Of a stretch of DNA of 64,000 bases, positions 42,496-51,600 are shown one piece after another. Each line of letters starts with the position of its first letter. Position 1 is the stretch's first letter. The stretch is from the NCBI GenBank assembly GCA_965197495.1, contig OZ240210.1:7440001-7504000 (forward strand), given 5' to 3'. Position numbers and translations under genes: made by a program. This DNA comes from SMYC01 sp965197495. Its GTDB lineage: Bacteria > Acidobacteriota > Vicinamibacteria > Marinacidobacterales > SMYC01. Under the pieces are notes generated by a model. That model was not told where the DNA came from, made no database searches, and was given only the letters and a program-made list of their open reading frames with translations.

Positions 42496-44983
42496 GAAGC
42501 TTCCGCGTCGTCCGGGCAGCAAGAAGTCGCTGCCACCCCCTTCAAGAAAAGGACCGAAGCCCGGAGGCGCGGGTAGGGCGGCGCCGGCGCGCCCCGGACC
42601 GCGCAAGAAGGCGCCTAGTCGACGGGCACGAAGCGGAGGCGGCAGTGCCTCGCGCCCGCTCTTCAAGTTACTCTTCCTCCTCGTTTTCCTCGTCCTGCTC
42701 CTCGCCGGGAGTGTCGCGGGTTACTTTTTTTATCGCGGCCAGCAGTCGCTCCCGCAAACGGAGGGCGTCGCGACGCTTCAAGGGCTGACGGCTTCAGTCG
42801 AGGTCCAGCGCAACGAGCGCGGCGTGCCGCATATTCGTGGAGGCGACGTCCGCGATCTCGCGCGCGCTACCGGATTCGTCCATGCGCAAGATCGCTATTT
42901 CCAAATGGAGCTCGCGCGGCGGATGGGCACGGGCCGGTTGGCGGAGCTTCTTGGCGCCGAAGCCCTCGACCATGACCGTCTCGTGAGAACCATCGGGCTA
43001 GGCGCGGCAGCAGGACAAGAGCTCGACCGGATGGCACCCGAAGGCCGCGAAATCCTCGAGGCCTATGCCGCTGGCGTCAACGCCTATCGGAGTGCGCATC
43101 TCGAAAAACTCCCTCCCGAGTTTCAGATTCTGGAGCACATCCCGGAGCCGTGGAGCGCGGTCGACAGCCTCGCGGTCTCTAAATCGCTGGCGTTCAACTT
43201 GTCTTTCAATGCACGCGCGGAGCTCTTGCGCGGAGAGCTCGTTGACGTGGTCGGCGTGCAAGACGCCTACAGGCTCACCGGGCTCGCGGCGCCGCCACCT
43301 CTCGAAGACGAAGCGGGCCAAGAAGCGCGGAGAGGTTTTCGACTCGCCGCGCTTCCGCCACTCCCAGAGACCGTCCGCTTTGGAGCTAGTAATTCCTGGG
43401 TCGTGGCGAGCGAGCGATCCGCCTCTGGGCGGCCTTTGCTCGCGGCCGACCCTCATTTGAGCCTATCGATGCCGTCCGTGTTCTACGAGATCCATCTCTC
43501 GGGTGACGACTTGGAGGTCGCCGGTGCGAGCATCCCCGGCCTTCCGCTCGTTCTGTTCGGCCAAAATCAACGTATCGCCTGGGGCATGACGGCGCTTGTC
43601 GCGGACGTGCAAGATGTCTACCTGGAGACGGTAAACCCACAAAACCCATCGCAATATGCCTCCGGCGAGACGTGGCGCGATATAGACGTTCTCCCTGTGA
43701 GCATCCCCGTCAAAGACGGTCCAGCCATCAACGCAGAAGTTCGCGTCACGCATCACGGTGTCATCGTCGGCGAAACGGACGACGGACGACTGCTCGCAGA
43801 GCGATGGGATGCCCTCTGGAACGGGGACCACGTGACGTCGATACTCCAGATCAATCTCGCCGGGTCGTGGGAGGAATTCACCGAAGGGCTTCGCTCTTGG
43901 TCCTCGCCCGCTCTTTCGTTCGTCTATGCAGATGTGGAGGGCAATATCGGTTTTTTTCCCGCCGGCGACGTGCCGGTACGTGTCGGCTTCGATGGCGTAC
44001 TCCCCGTCGATGGCAGCGTGGAAGCATTCGAATGGCAAGGCAACGTGCCGCACGAGCTGAAGCCGATGATCTTCAACCCGGAAGAGGGCCTCATCGTCAG
44101 CGCCAACCAACAGATGTTGCCAGAGGACACGCCCTATCCGCTCGGTCCCGACACGTTGGCCGATTACCGCGCGCGTCGCATTACGGACTTGCTGCAAACG
44201 AGTCGCTCGATGAGCCTCGATGACTTCGCCCATATTCAGCAAGACCGCTACGATCCGTCGACGGAGCCGGTGCTGCGCGTCGCCGTGGCGCTGTCGCCTT
44301 CGGGTGAAGCTCACAAAAAAGCGCTCGATTATTTGAGAAATTGGAACGGCCAGATGGACCGGGGCCCCGCTCCCGCGATTTACTATGCGCTCTATCGCCA
44401 CCTCGTCGAGAATACGTTTCGAGACGAGCTCGGCGAAGCGTTGTTCGAGAGGTTTCTGGAATTTCTCGAGGCAGGGCATGCGGGCGGTCTACACGCGATC
44501 ATCGAGGACGAAGCGTCGCCCTTCTGGGACAACAAGAACACGCCGGACCCGGAGACGCGTGCACGCATTTTCGAGCGTAGTCTCGATGGCGCCACCGCCG
44601 CCTTGACCGCACGACTAGGCGAGGACATGGACCGCTGGGATTGGGCCACCTTGCACGGCACGATGTTCCAGCACCCTTTGGGCCGCGAGGAGCCGTTCAG
44701 TTGGCTCTTCAGCCGCGGGCCCCTGCCCTTCGGGGGCTCGACCTATACCATCGCGAATGCGGTGGTTTCGCTGCGCTCGCCCTACGACGCGCCCGCCGGC
44801 ACGGCGTTTCGCTTCTTGGCGGACCTTTCTGATTTGACGCGGTCGCGCTCGATCGTTCCGACCGGCGCCTCCGGCCATCCCCTGAGCCCCCACTACTTCG
44901 ACCAGAACCGCAGCTGGCTCTCCGGGGATAGTGGCTCGCTCCTCGGGGGCGCCACGTCGAGCACGCTCAACCTCCAACCATAG
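42488..44983 (+). CDS. Penicillin-acylase family (S45) Ntn-hydrolase
   Basis: An 831-aa precursor of the penicillin G acylase/AHL acylase family. A 55-residue Lys/Arg/Pro-rich cytosolic N-terminus and a TM at about 60-82 anchor it. Next come the alpha chain (RNERGVPHIRG, GFVHAQDRYFQMELARRMGTG) and the predicted autocleavage and nucleophile at FGA/S301-N-S-W. The beta chain has ADPHLSLSMPSVFYEIHLSG and GLPLVLFGQNQRIAWGMT. Instead of a cleavable signal peptide it has a membrane anchor, so it is probably periplasmic. Substrate unknown: an amide-linked acyl compound. It overlaps moaC by 8 nt. Confidence 0.93.
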   Translation: MAKKLPRRPGSKKSLPPPSRKGPKPGGAGRAAPARPGPRKKAPSRRARSGGGSASRPLFKLLFLLVFLVLLLAGSVAGYFFYRGQQSLPQTEGVATLQGLTASVEVQRNERGVPHIRGGDVRDLARATGFVHAQDRYFQMELARRMGTGRLAELLGAEALDHDRLVRTIGLGAAAGQELDRMAPEGREILEAYAAGVNAYRSAHLEKLPPEFQILEHIPEPWSAVDSLAVSKSLAFNLSFNARAELLRGELVDVVGVQDAYRLTGLAAPPPLEDEAGQEARRGFRLAALPPLPETVRFGASNSWVVASERSASGRPLLAADPHLSLSMPSVFYEIHLSGDDLEVAGASIPGLPLVLFGQNQRIAWGMTALVADVQDVYLETVNPQNPSQYASGETWRDIDVLPVSIPVKDGPAINAEVRVTHHGVIVGETDDGRLLAERWDALWNGDHVTSILQINLAGSWEEFTEGLRSWSSPALSFVYADVEGNIGFFPAGDVPVRVGFDGVLPVDGSVEAFEWQGNVPHELKPMIFNPEEGLIVSANQQMLPEDTPYPLGPDTLADYRARRITDLLQTSRSMSLDDFAHIQQDRYDPSTEPVLRVAVALSPSGEAHKKALDYLRNWNGQMDRGPAPAIYYALYRHLVENTFRDELGEALFERFLEFLEAGHAGGLHAIIEDEASPFWDNKNTPDPETRARIFERSLDGATAALTARLGEDMDRWDWATLHGTMFQHPLGREEPFSWLFSRGPLPFGGSTYTIANAVVSLRSPYDAPAGTAFRFLADLSDLTRSRSIVPTGASGHPLSPHYFDQNRSWLSGDSGSLLGGATSSTLNLQP

Positions 44984-45023
44984 CGCAACTCTCGAGCCGA
45001 GCGCTATAATCCTCGCTGCGACG

Positions 45024-45206
45024 ATGGCTGCCGATTACCCTTTCTGTCCCGCGTACGATTTCGACATCGAGCTCGACGAGTTCGATGTCGACCGCGGAGA
45101 ACGCATTGGCTGCCCCGAATGCGGCGTTACGTTAACAGTGCTTAATATATCGCCCATCGAGCTCGACATCGCTGACGAGGAAGTCCGCGAGTGGCGTGAT
45201 AGCTAG
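45024..45206 (+). CDS. LysW-like small acidic zinc-ribbon protein
   Basis: A 60-aa acidic protein resembling the amino-group carrier LysW. It has a beta-rich ribbon with IGCPECGVTLTVLNISPIEL. However, the first CxxC is degenerate (FCPAYDFDIELD, one Cys and a Tyr), and the C-terminus is REWRDS instead of the functional EDWGE. So it is unlikely to carry amino groups through a terminal Glu. It lies 8 nt upstream of larE, in the same operon. ATG 45024 fits the conserved start; the open frame further upstream is inside the acylase gene. Function unknown. Confidence 0.75.
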   Translation: MAADYPFCPAYDFDIELDEFDVDRGERIGCPECGVTLTVLNISPIELDIADEEVREWRDS

Positions 45207-45214
45207 TACCCAAG

Positions 45215-46030
45215 ATGACTATCGAGACCGAAGCTCACGTCAAACGCGACAGCCTGCAGGTCATTCTCGGTGAGATGCGCTCCGTCATCGTAGCCTTCAG
45301 CGGCGGTGTCGACAGCTCCTACCTCGCGGTCGAAGCGCAGCGAACGCTCGGTGATCGCGCGCTCGCGGTGACGGGCGAAAGCCCGAGCTATCCCAACTAT
45401 CAGCGTCAAATGGCTCTTGACGTCGCTCTAAGGTTCGGCCTGCGCCACGAGTTCGTCAAGACCGAGGAGATCACGAGCGCCTCTTATCTCGCGAACAACC
45501 CCGACCGCTGCTTCCATTGCAAAACCGAGCTCTATTCACGTCTCGAGCGGCTCGCGAAGGAAAACAGCATCTCGGTCATCGTCGACGGCGCCAATGCCGA
45601 CGACCTCGGCGATTACCGTCCCGGACGTCAAGCCGCAAAGCTTGCAGGCGTTCGCAGCCCGCTCGAGGAAGCAAAGCTCACGAAACAAGAGATACGCCTC
45701 TTGTCGCGGGAGCTCGGTCTTCCCACCGCCGACGAGCCTGCTTCCGCTTGCCTGTCCTCTCGTATCCCGTACCAGACGCCCATCACGATCGAGAATCTCT
45801 CCACGGTGGAAAAAGGCGAGTCGGTGCTTCGCAGCCTCGGCTTCCGCCACATGCGCGTGCGCCATCACGACGCTCTCGTCCGTCTCGAGTTCTCCCCGGA
45901 GGAGCTCCCCCGCGCTCTCACCGAGACCATGAGGCGCGACCTCACGACAGCATTCCGAGCACTCGGCTACAAATTCGTGACGATCGACCTCGAAGGCTAC
46001 CGAACCGGAAGTCTCAACGAAGTCCTGTAA
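45215..46030 (+). CDS. larE: ATP-dependent sacrificial sulfur transferase LarE
   Basis: PP-loop enzyme that thiolates the nicotinic-acid-derived nickel-pincer precursor of lactate racemase and related enzymes, 271 aa. PP-loop SGGVDSS is at 29-35, a CFHC pair at 99-102, and the candidate sacrificial Cys at 179 in PASACLSSRIPYQ, at nearly the same position as the cysteine of Lactobacillus LarE. LarB/LarC are not in the window. It is preceded by the LysW-like gene, which could be a partner. An alternative is a tRNA-type thiolation role of LarE paralogues. Confidence 0.9.
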   Translation: MTIETEAHVKRDSLQVILGEMRSVIVAFSGGVDSSYLAVEAQRTLGDRALAVTGESPSYPNYQRQMALDVALRFGLRHEFVKTEEITSASYLANNPDRCFHCKTELYSRLERLAKENSISVIVDGANADDLGDYRPGRQAAKLAGVRSPLEEAKLTKQEIRLLSRELGLPTADEPASACLSSRIPYQTPITIENLSTVEKGESVLRSLGFRHMRVRHHDALVRLEFSPEELPRALTETMRRDLTTAFRALGYKFVTIDLEGYRTGSLNEVL

Positions 46031-46135
46031 TTTGTTGTTTGCTCCCTGCCGCCCGCTACCTGCTGCCAGCTCCGTGCCCGCTAGTCGGCACCCAGGTAGC
46101 AGGTAGCAGGGCCCGAATTACGGGCTAATATTGAT
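46031..46135. repeat. Intergenic inverted repeat with GGTAGCA heptads
   Basis: CCCGCTACCTGCTGCC on the left pairs with CAGGTAGCAGGTAGCAGGG on the right (46050-46110), built of GGTAGCA units in 7-nt period. It is followed by CCCGAATTACGGGC, which is an inverted copy of the CGTAATTCGGG segment at 14.1 kb. Member of the same intergenic repeat family. Confidence 0.65.
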
Positions 46136-46137
46136 GC

Positions 46138-46866
46138 ATGCGCATCATCTTCCTAGGGACGGGGAATGCTTTTGCCAGCGGGGGGCGTAACGCGATGGCC
46201 ATTCTGCTGCTCGCGGACGGGCTCGGGGTATTGCTCGATTGCGGCCCCACGACCCTCGTCGCGCTCAAGCAGCTCGGGCTCTCACCTTCCGATATCGACG
46301 TCATTCTTTTGTCGCATCACCACGGCGACCACTTCGCGGGCGTACCGTTTCTCGTTCTTCACGAGTGCTACGAGGGCTCACGGACGAAGCCGCTTTTGGT
46401 GTACGGCCCCGACGGTACGCGCGAGAAATTGACGCAAGGTCTCGAATGGTTGTTTCCCGGCATCGGCACGCTCCCCTTCGCGCTCGAATATTGCGACCTA
46501 AAGCCCGGGGACGCGCTGCGCTCGGGCGCGCTCGAAGCGCAGCCTTTCGAAGTTGACCACTATTCCCGCGGCACAGCCTTCGGCTACCGTGTGAGCCTCG
46601 AAGGAAGTATCGTCGTTTTCTCCGGGGATACAGCGTGGACCGAGGCGCTCGTCGCTCAGACTGCGGGCGCGGATTTGTTCATCTGCGAATGCTCGAGCTT
46701 CGAGCGGCCCGTGGAAAAGCACATGACACATCGAGAGCTCGAGCGGCATCGCGCGCGCATCGGCGCCAAGCGAACGCTTCTCGTCCACCCGGGCGACGAC
46801 GTTCTCGAGCACGAGCAGGATCTCGTTTTCGAGCTCGCGTATGACGGGATGGAGGTGACGTTATGA
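46138..46866 (+). CDS. Metallo-beta-lactamase-fold hydrolase (RNase Z/AtsA-like)
   Basis: A 242-aa MBL protein. LGTGNAFASGGRN at the N-terminus, the H60-H-H62-G-D64-H65 zinc motif, a VDHYSRGTAFGYRV segment with a metal His, SGDTAWTEALV with the bridging Asp, and a late His in LVHPGDD. The architecture is like the RNase Z/arylsulfatase branch, with no visible exosite insertion of tRNase Z. It shares ATGA with the downstream STN-domain gene. Substrate unknown. Confidence 0.88.
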   Translation: MRIIFLGTGNAFASGGRNAMAILLLADGLGVLLDCGPTTLVALKQLGLSPSDIDVILLSHHHGDHFAGVPFLVLHECYEGSRTKPLLVYGPDGTREKLTQGLEWLFPGIGTLPFALEYCDLKPGDALRSGALEAQPFEVDHYSRGTAFGYRVSLEGSIVVFSGDTAWTEALVAQTAGADLFICECSSFERPVEKHMTHRELERHRARIGAKRTLLVHPGDDVLEHEQDLVFELAYDGMEVTL

Positions 46867-47348
46867 TTTCGGCAATATTGTTGGCCCTTACGCTACTCCA
46901 AGCGCAAGAGGCAGAGGAGACACGGATCGATATCGACGTGAAGGAGGCCGACGTCCTCGATATGCTGCGTTTGTTCGCCGAGATCGGAGATTTCAACCTC
47001 GTCGCCGATCCGGACGTGTCCTGTCACGTGACACTCAAGCTCCAGTCGGTGCCGTGGCCGCAGGTGCTCGAGATCGTTATCCGAACGTGCCGGCTTGCAG
47101 AGGATCGAATAGGCGACAACTTGGTACGGGTAGCAACGGCCGAGCAGATCCGTCGTGAGTACGAAGAGCGCCGAAAGTACGAGGAAGAGAAAAGACTCGC
47201 CGGGCCGCTCGTGACAACCTACAAGAAGCTCGCTTACGGTAGGGCTCGGGACCTGGCGCCCGTATGGGAGAGATTCTTGTCGCCGCGAGGCTCCGTCACG
47301 TTCGACGAGCGCACCAACACCCTAATTATTGTGGATGTCGTACGCTAG
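46863..47348 (+). CDS. Stand-alone secretin N-terminal (STN/N1-like) domain protein
   Basis: A 161-aa exported protein. A short hydrophobic N-terminus (ISAILLALTLLQA) is followed by an STN-type domain (RIDIDVKEADVLDMLRLFAE, LVADPDVSCHVTLKLQSVPW). Then come a charged helix and LVTTYKKLAYGRARDLAPV...LSPRGSVTFDERTNTLIIVD, the PilQ/GspD N-domain pattern. It stops exactly where the next N-domain or secretin pore would begin. It may be a truncated PilQ or a genuine single-domain relative. Its stop is 5-6 nt from that of tatA on the other strand. Confidence 0.78.
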   Translation: MISAILLALTLLQAQEAEETRIDIDVKEADVLDMLRLFAEIGDFNLVADPDVSCHVTLKLQSVPWPQVLEIVIRTCRLAEDRIGDNLVRVATAEQIRREYEERRKYEEEKRLAGPLVTTYKKLAYGRARDLAPVWERFLSPRGSVTFDERTNTLIIVDVVR

Positions 47349-47353
47349 ACCGG

Positions 47354-47560
47354 CTAAGCCTTCGATTCCTCGTTGCTTTTGTCTTCCGGTACATCGTCGC
47401 CAGAACCCTTGATCGACTTCTTGAAGTTCTTGATGCCTTCGCCGAGCCCCGAGCCGAGCTGAGGAAGCTTGTTGGCTCCAAAGATCAAGAAGACGATGGC
47501 CAAGATGATCAACATCTCGGGCAACCCCAGCGTACCGATCAAAAACGGGTGCATCGACAT
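47354..47560 (-). CDS. tatA: Sec-independent translocase subunit TatA
   Basis: A 68-aa TatA/E protein. It has a short periplasmic N-terminus, TM about 13-30 (LPEMLIILAIVFLIFGANKLP), the hinge and amphipathic helix GSGLGEGIKNFKKSIKG, and an acidic tail. TatA forms the pore of the twin-arginine pathway. tatB and tatC are not adjacent. The FG preceding the helix and LP at the hinge are standard. Confidence 0.94.
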   Translation of the reverse strand: MSMHPFLIGTLGLPEMLIILAIVFLIFGANKLPQLGSGLGEGIKNFKKSIKGSGDDVPEDKSNEESKA

Positions 47561-47806
47561 GACATTCTCCTTCGGACGCGAAACCGCCCGATCTCAGGGC
47601 TACTATACCACGTGAGCCGTAGGCGGCCAACGGGACCCGGAAATCGCTATCATTGGTGACCAAGGCTCTTTCGGATGAAGTTGTCGCCGACCAAAGCCGT
47701 GCTCGCGGCGATACGGGTCGAGAAGGCACGCGATTCGTCGCCTCCTGCGGCAATCGGCGAGGGAGATCGACGCGCTCCTTTGATCCTTTTGGCCTGACGT
47801 CGTACG
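47561..47806. other. Divergent intergenic region tatA / SRPBCC gene
   Basis: About 245 nt without a supported gene. Presumably it holds promoters for both divergent genes; I could not identify consensus boxes. Fragments of open frame such as ALVTNDSDF recall a PIN domain but are too short to claim. Confidence 0.4.
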
Positions 47807-48295
47807 ATGCTCTTCGTCATGGCAGCGCCTAATAAGCCTCTCACCGTGATCGAAGAGCGGGTACACATCGATCGTGCACCGCTGGATGTTTTCGCATTCT
47901 TTGACCGCCCTCGAAACGTCCAACGCGTGACACCGAAAACGATCGCGGTGAGCCTCGAGTGTCATCCCGAGGACCTCCGGCTCGGAACGATTTTCGCTTA
48001 TCGCCTCAAACGCTGGCCGGTGGACCTCGCCTGGGACGTCGTCGTCTCCGAATACGAGCCGCCTCGAGGATTTACCAACGTCAAAGCGAGAGGCTTCTTC
48101 CCGAAATGGGCCCACCGACACACAATCCTTCCCGACGGTGACGGAACCGAGCTCCTCGTCTCGTTGGAATACGAAATGCCTTCAGGCCTCTATAACGCGC
48201 TCACCAACCACTACGTGATTCAATCCGCTATGAAAGAGCTCGTCCAAGAGCAATCCCGCGCTATCGTGCGCACGCTCGACCAGCACAAGGGGTAG
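47807..48295 (+). CDS. SRPBCC (START-like) superfamily protein
   Basis: A 162-aa protein (158 aa from ATG 47819) of the Bet v 1/START-like fold, polyketide-cyclase/coenzyme-Q-binding branch. It has VIEERVHIDRAPLDVFAFFD at the N-terminus, RPRNVQRVTPKTI, TIFAYRLKRWPVDLAWDVVV, HRHTILPDGDGTELLVSLEY and a long C-terminal helix. The fold binds a small hydrophobic ligand. There is no linked metabolic gene to suggest which. Confidence 0.85.
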   Translation: MLFVMAAPNKPLTVIEERVHIDRAPLDVFAFFDRPRNVQRVTPKTIAVSLECHPEDLRLGTIFAYRLKRWPVDLAWDVVVSEYEPPRGFTNVKARGFFPKWAHRHTILPDGDGTELLVSLEYEMPSGLYNALTNHYVIQSAMKELVQEQSRAIVRTLDQHKG

Positions 48296-48309
48296 CCGGT
48301 AGCGGGAAG

Positions 48310-48625
48310 CGTCCTGCATCGGCAAGGTACCGAGCCCAATGAATCTCTTCGGGTGCGCCTCGACGAGACCCGCAACGTGGTCATTCAAAAATCGAGCAAG
48401 GTCGTGCCCGTCCTTCGGCTCCGCCCAATAGCTAAACATGACGGGAACCGCCGAGAGAACCTGAACGTCAACCCCGTGCGCGTCGCACTCCGTAAGCCGC
48501 GTGCCCGCATCGTAACAATTGGCCTGCACTTCGCGAAAAAGCTCCCCGTCCCGCATCATCCGCGCACACCCAGACTGATGATGCTCGAGTTGCATGAACC
48601 CTTTCAAATGACGCCGTAGCGAGTT
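48310..48625 (-). pseudogene. Fragment of an ACMSD-like amidohydrolase
   Basis: About 100 residues match the N-terminal third of 2-amino-3-carboxymuconate-6-semialdehyde decarboxylase-type amidohydrolases: FMQLEHHQSGCARMMRDGEL, DVQVLSAVPVMFSYWAEPKD, then DHVAGLVEAHPKRFIGLGTL. The zinc-binding HTH strand that should precede is absent, and sequence after LPMQD decays into unrelated residues. The piece sits between the SRPBCC gene and the histidine kinase and cannot encode an enzyme. A 140-aa reading continues to 48182 but is nonsense. Confidence 0.7.
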
Positions 48626-48667
48626 ATCGTTGTCCCGTGACGCGCGACGTTGGTGCGTCCAACGACC

Positions 48668-51600
48668 ATGAAAACCACAGTCCTCAGAGCCGCCGGATTT
48701 CTCGTCGCCTATTTTGCGCTCGCGGAGCTCGGCGTTCCGATGCGGATGGACGCGATCAACGCGTCTCCGATCTGGCTTCCGACGGGGCTCAGTCTCGCGG
48801 CGGTATTGTTGTTCGGCTGGCGTTTCTGGCCCGTGGTGGCCCTGGCCGTAACCGCCCGAACGCTCGTCAGCGACCTACCGCTGACGGCGGCTATCTGCTT
48901 GGGCCTTGCTAAAGCTGCCGAGGTGCTCGTCGGCTCATACCTGACAAAGGGGCCTGGAGGATTCAAAGGTGATCTCGACAGCGTGCGGGCGGTCCTATCT
49001 CTCGTGCTCGGCGCGGCCGTGGCCGGCTCGATCGTCGGTGCCCTCACCTCCACCGCGTCGCTTTGTAGTCTAGGACTCGCGCCCTGGTCCCGTTTCTTCG
49101 AGCTCTCGAGCATCTGGTGGCTCGGTGACGCGATGGGGGTTCTCATCGCGGTGCCCGCCATCTTGTTGCTCTCGCGCCAAAAACGCTGGTCGCTCGACCG
49201 GAGCGCCGCATTCTCCGCGGTCACGATAGCACTCCTGCTCCTGGCCACTGGCGAGATGGCTTTCGGTTCCTTGTTTCCGACACCAGGCCTCCCAATCGCC
49301 TATCTGTCCTTTCCGTGCATCTTCTGGGCGTCCTTACGTTCTGGCGCAAACGGGGCCGCCCTTTCGTCGGGGCTAGCCTCTTTGCACGCAACGATCGGCA
49401 CACTTCGCGGCTACGGGCCCTTCGTGCGCGAGTCGGCCGTGGAAAGTCTCGTTCTGCTGGGAACGTTTCTTGCCGTCGTCGTGGTAACGAGTCTGCTTCT
49501 CGGTGCGGTCATCGCGGATCGCCGCAAAGCGGGCCAAGCTCTGCGAAAAAGCCAGTTCCGCTGCAACTTGGCATCGGCGGCGGGGAGCGCTGGTGTGTGG
49601 GACTGGGAGCTCGCGACGAACGAGCTCTACGTGGACCCCGTGTTCAAGCGCATTCTCGGATATGAGGAGCACGAAATCAGGAACCATCTCGACGACTGGA
49701 GACGCTTGGTGCCCCCGGAGGACGCGGAAGCGGTACGGGCCGCGACGACACGCCACATCAAAGGTGAGACCGCGCGGCTCGAAGTCGAGTACCGCATCTT
49801 TCACCAAGACGGTAGCCTGCGATGGTTCGTGGTGCGCGGCGAAGCGCAACGGGACGCCTCCGGACGCGTCTTTCGCTGCACGGGGACCGTGGTCGACATC
49901 ACGGAGCAAAAGCTCACGGAAGAGGCACTGAAACATGGAGAGCAAACGATCCGCCACCAGCTCGAAGAATTGAATCACCTTTATCAAACGACCCCGGTGG
50001 GCCTTTGCGTCATGGATCGAGAGCTCCGATACGTGCGCATCAACGAACGTCTCGCGGCCATGCATGGCAGAACGGTAGAGGAGCACTTCGGCCGAACGAT
50101 TTTCGAGCTGCTCCCCGAGCTCGCGTCGAAAGTCGAGCCGATCTATCGCAATGTCTTCGAGACCGGAGAGCCCGTCATCGATCTCGAAGTTCGTGCGCCT
50201 GACCCAAAGGATCCGAGCCTCAAGCGGTACTACCTTGCGAGCTTCTACCCGCACATCGATGACGGCGAAGTGCGCACGGTCTCGAACGTCGTCCAAGACA
50301 TCACGTCGCGCAAGTGGATTGAACAGGCGCTTCAGGAAAGCGAGCAGAAGGCACGTAGTCAGCTCGACGAGCTCGAGCATGTGTACCGGACCGTTCCGAT
50401 CGGGCTCGCCTTGACCGATCGGGAGAATCGCTTTGTGCGCATCAACGAACGTCTCGCGACGATGAACGGTCGTTCGGTGGAAGAGCATATCGGCCACACC
50501 GTGCGTGAAGTCATACCCACGATTGCGGATATCGTGGAGCCGAAGCTCAATCATGTGCTCGAGAGCGGAGAGGCTCTTGTCAGTGAGTTCGATGCGAACC
50601 TACCCGATTGGAAAGGAAGCGCTCTCGTCGGACACTATCCGCTGAAAGGAGCGGACGGCGAGGTCCAGAGCGTCGGGGTCGTCGTCCAGGACGTGACCGC
50701 GCTCAAACGCGCGGAACGGATGCAGACGGCCAACAACCGCGTTCTCGAGCTCGTGGCCCAAGGGAGTGACTTGTCCGAGGTCATGAGCCTTCTCGCGGAA
50801 AACGTCGAGACGCAAACCGAGCGGGGGTGCATCGTACGACTCATGGAGCCGTCGGGTGACGCTTTGCGCGTCATCGCTGCGCCGAGCTTGCCCGCGGATC
50901 ACGACGCATCGCTCGACGTCCTTCCCGTCGGGTCGCAAGGGGGAACTTGCGGACGCGCCGCTGCCGAGCGAGGACAGGTCGTGACAATGGACATCACGAA
51001 GGAAGCCTCGTGGAAAGACTACGCGTCCGCCGCGACCGCGGTCAAGATCCGCAGTTTCTGGTCGGTGCCGATCCTGTCGAACTCAGAGGGGGTCCTCGGC
51101 ACGGTCGGCCTTTACTCTGATGAGTCGCGCGAGCCGGACGAGCAGGAAACGGAAGTTGCACGAAACGCGGCCCATCTTGCAAGTGTGGCGATCGAACATG
51201 CGCGTGCGCGGGAAGCCCTCACGAAGAGCGAGGCGTCACTTCGTGAAAGCCACGAAGAGATTCGACATCTCGCCGCCCGCCTCATCGCCGCGCAGGAACA
51301 GGAACGCCAGCGGGTTTCCAGAGAGCTTCACGACGGGCTGAATCAAGAGCTCGCCGCGCTGTCGTTCGAGATCGGAAGGCTCCGCACCCAAGTCCCGGAG
51401 GCGCAGCCCGGCATCCGCAATCGCTTGGGGGAGCTCCAGGCGCGCGCGATCTCTTTGATAGATGATGCCCGCCGGATGTCGCACGAGCTCCATCCGTCGA
51501 CGCTCGAACATCTCGGCCTCGTCGCGGCGATCCGGGCCTATTGCGACGAGGTCAGCCAGCGCGGCGAGACCATCGTGCGTTTCGATTCCATCTATCCGCC

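Noticed and set aside
47603..47806. PIN-domain-like scrap (ALVTNDSDF) upstream of the SRPBCC gene
   Set aside because: The match is only about nine residues in one frame with nothing supportive around it.
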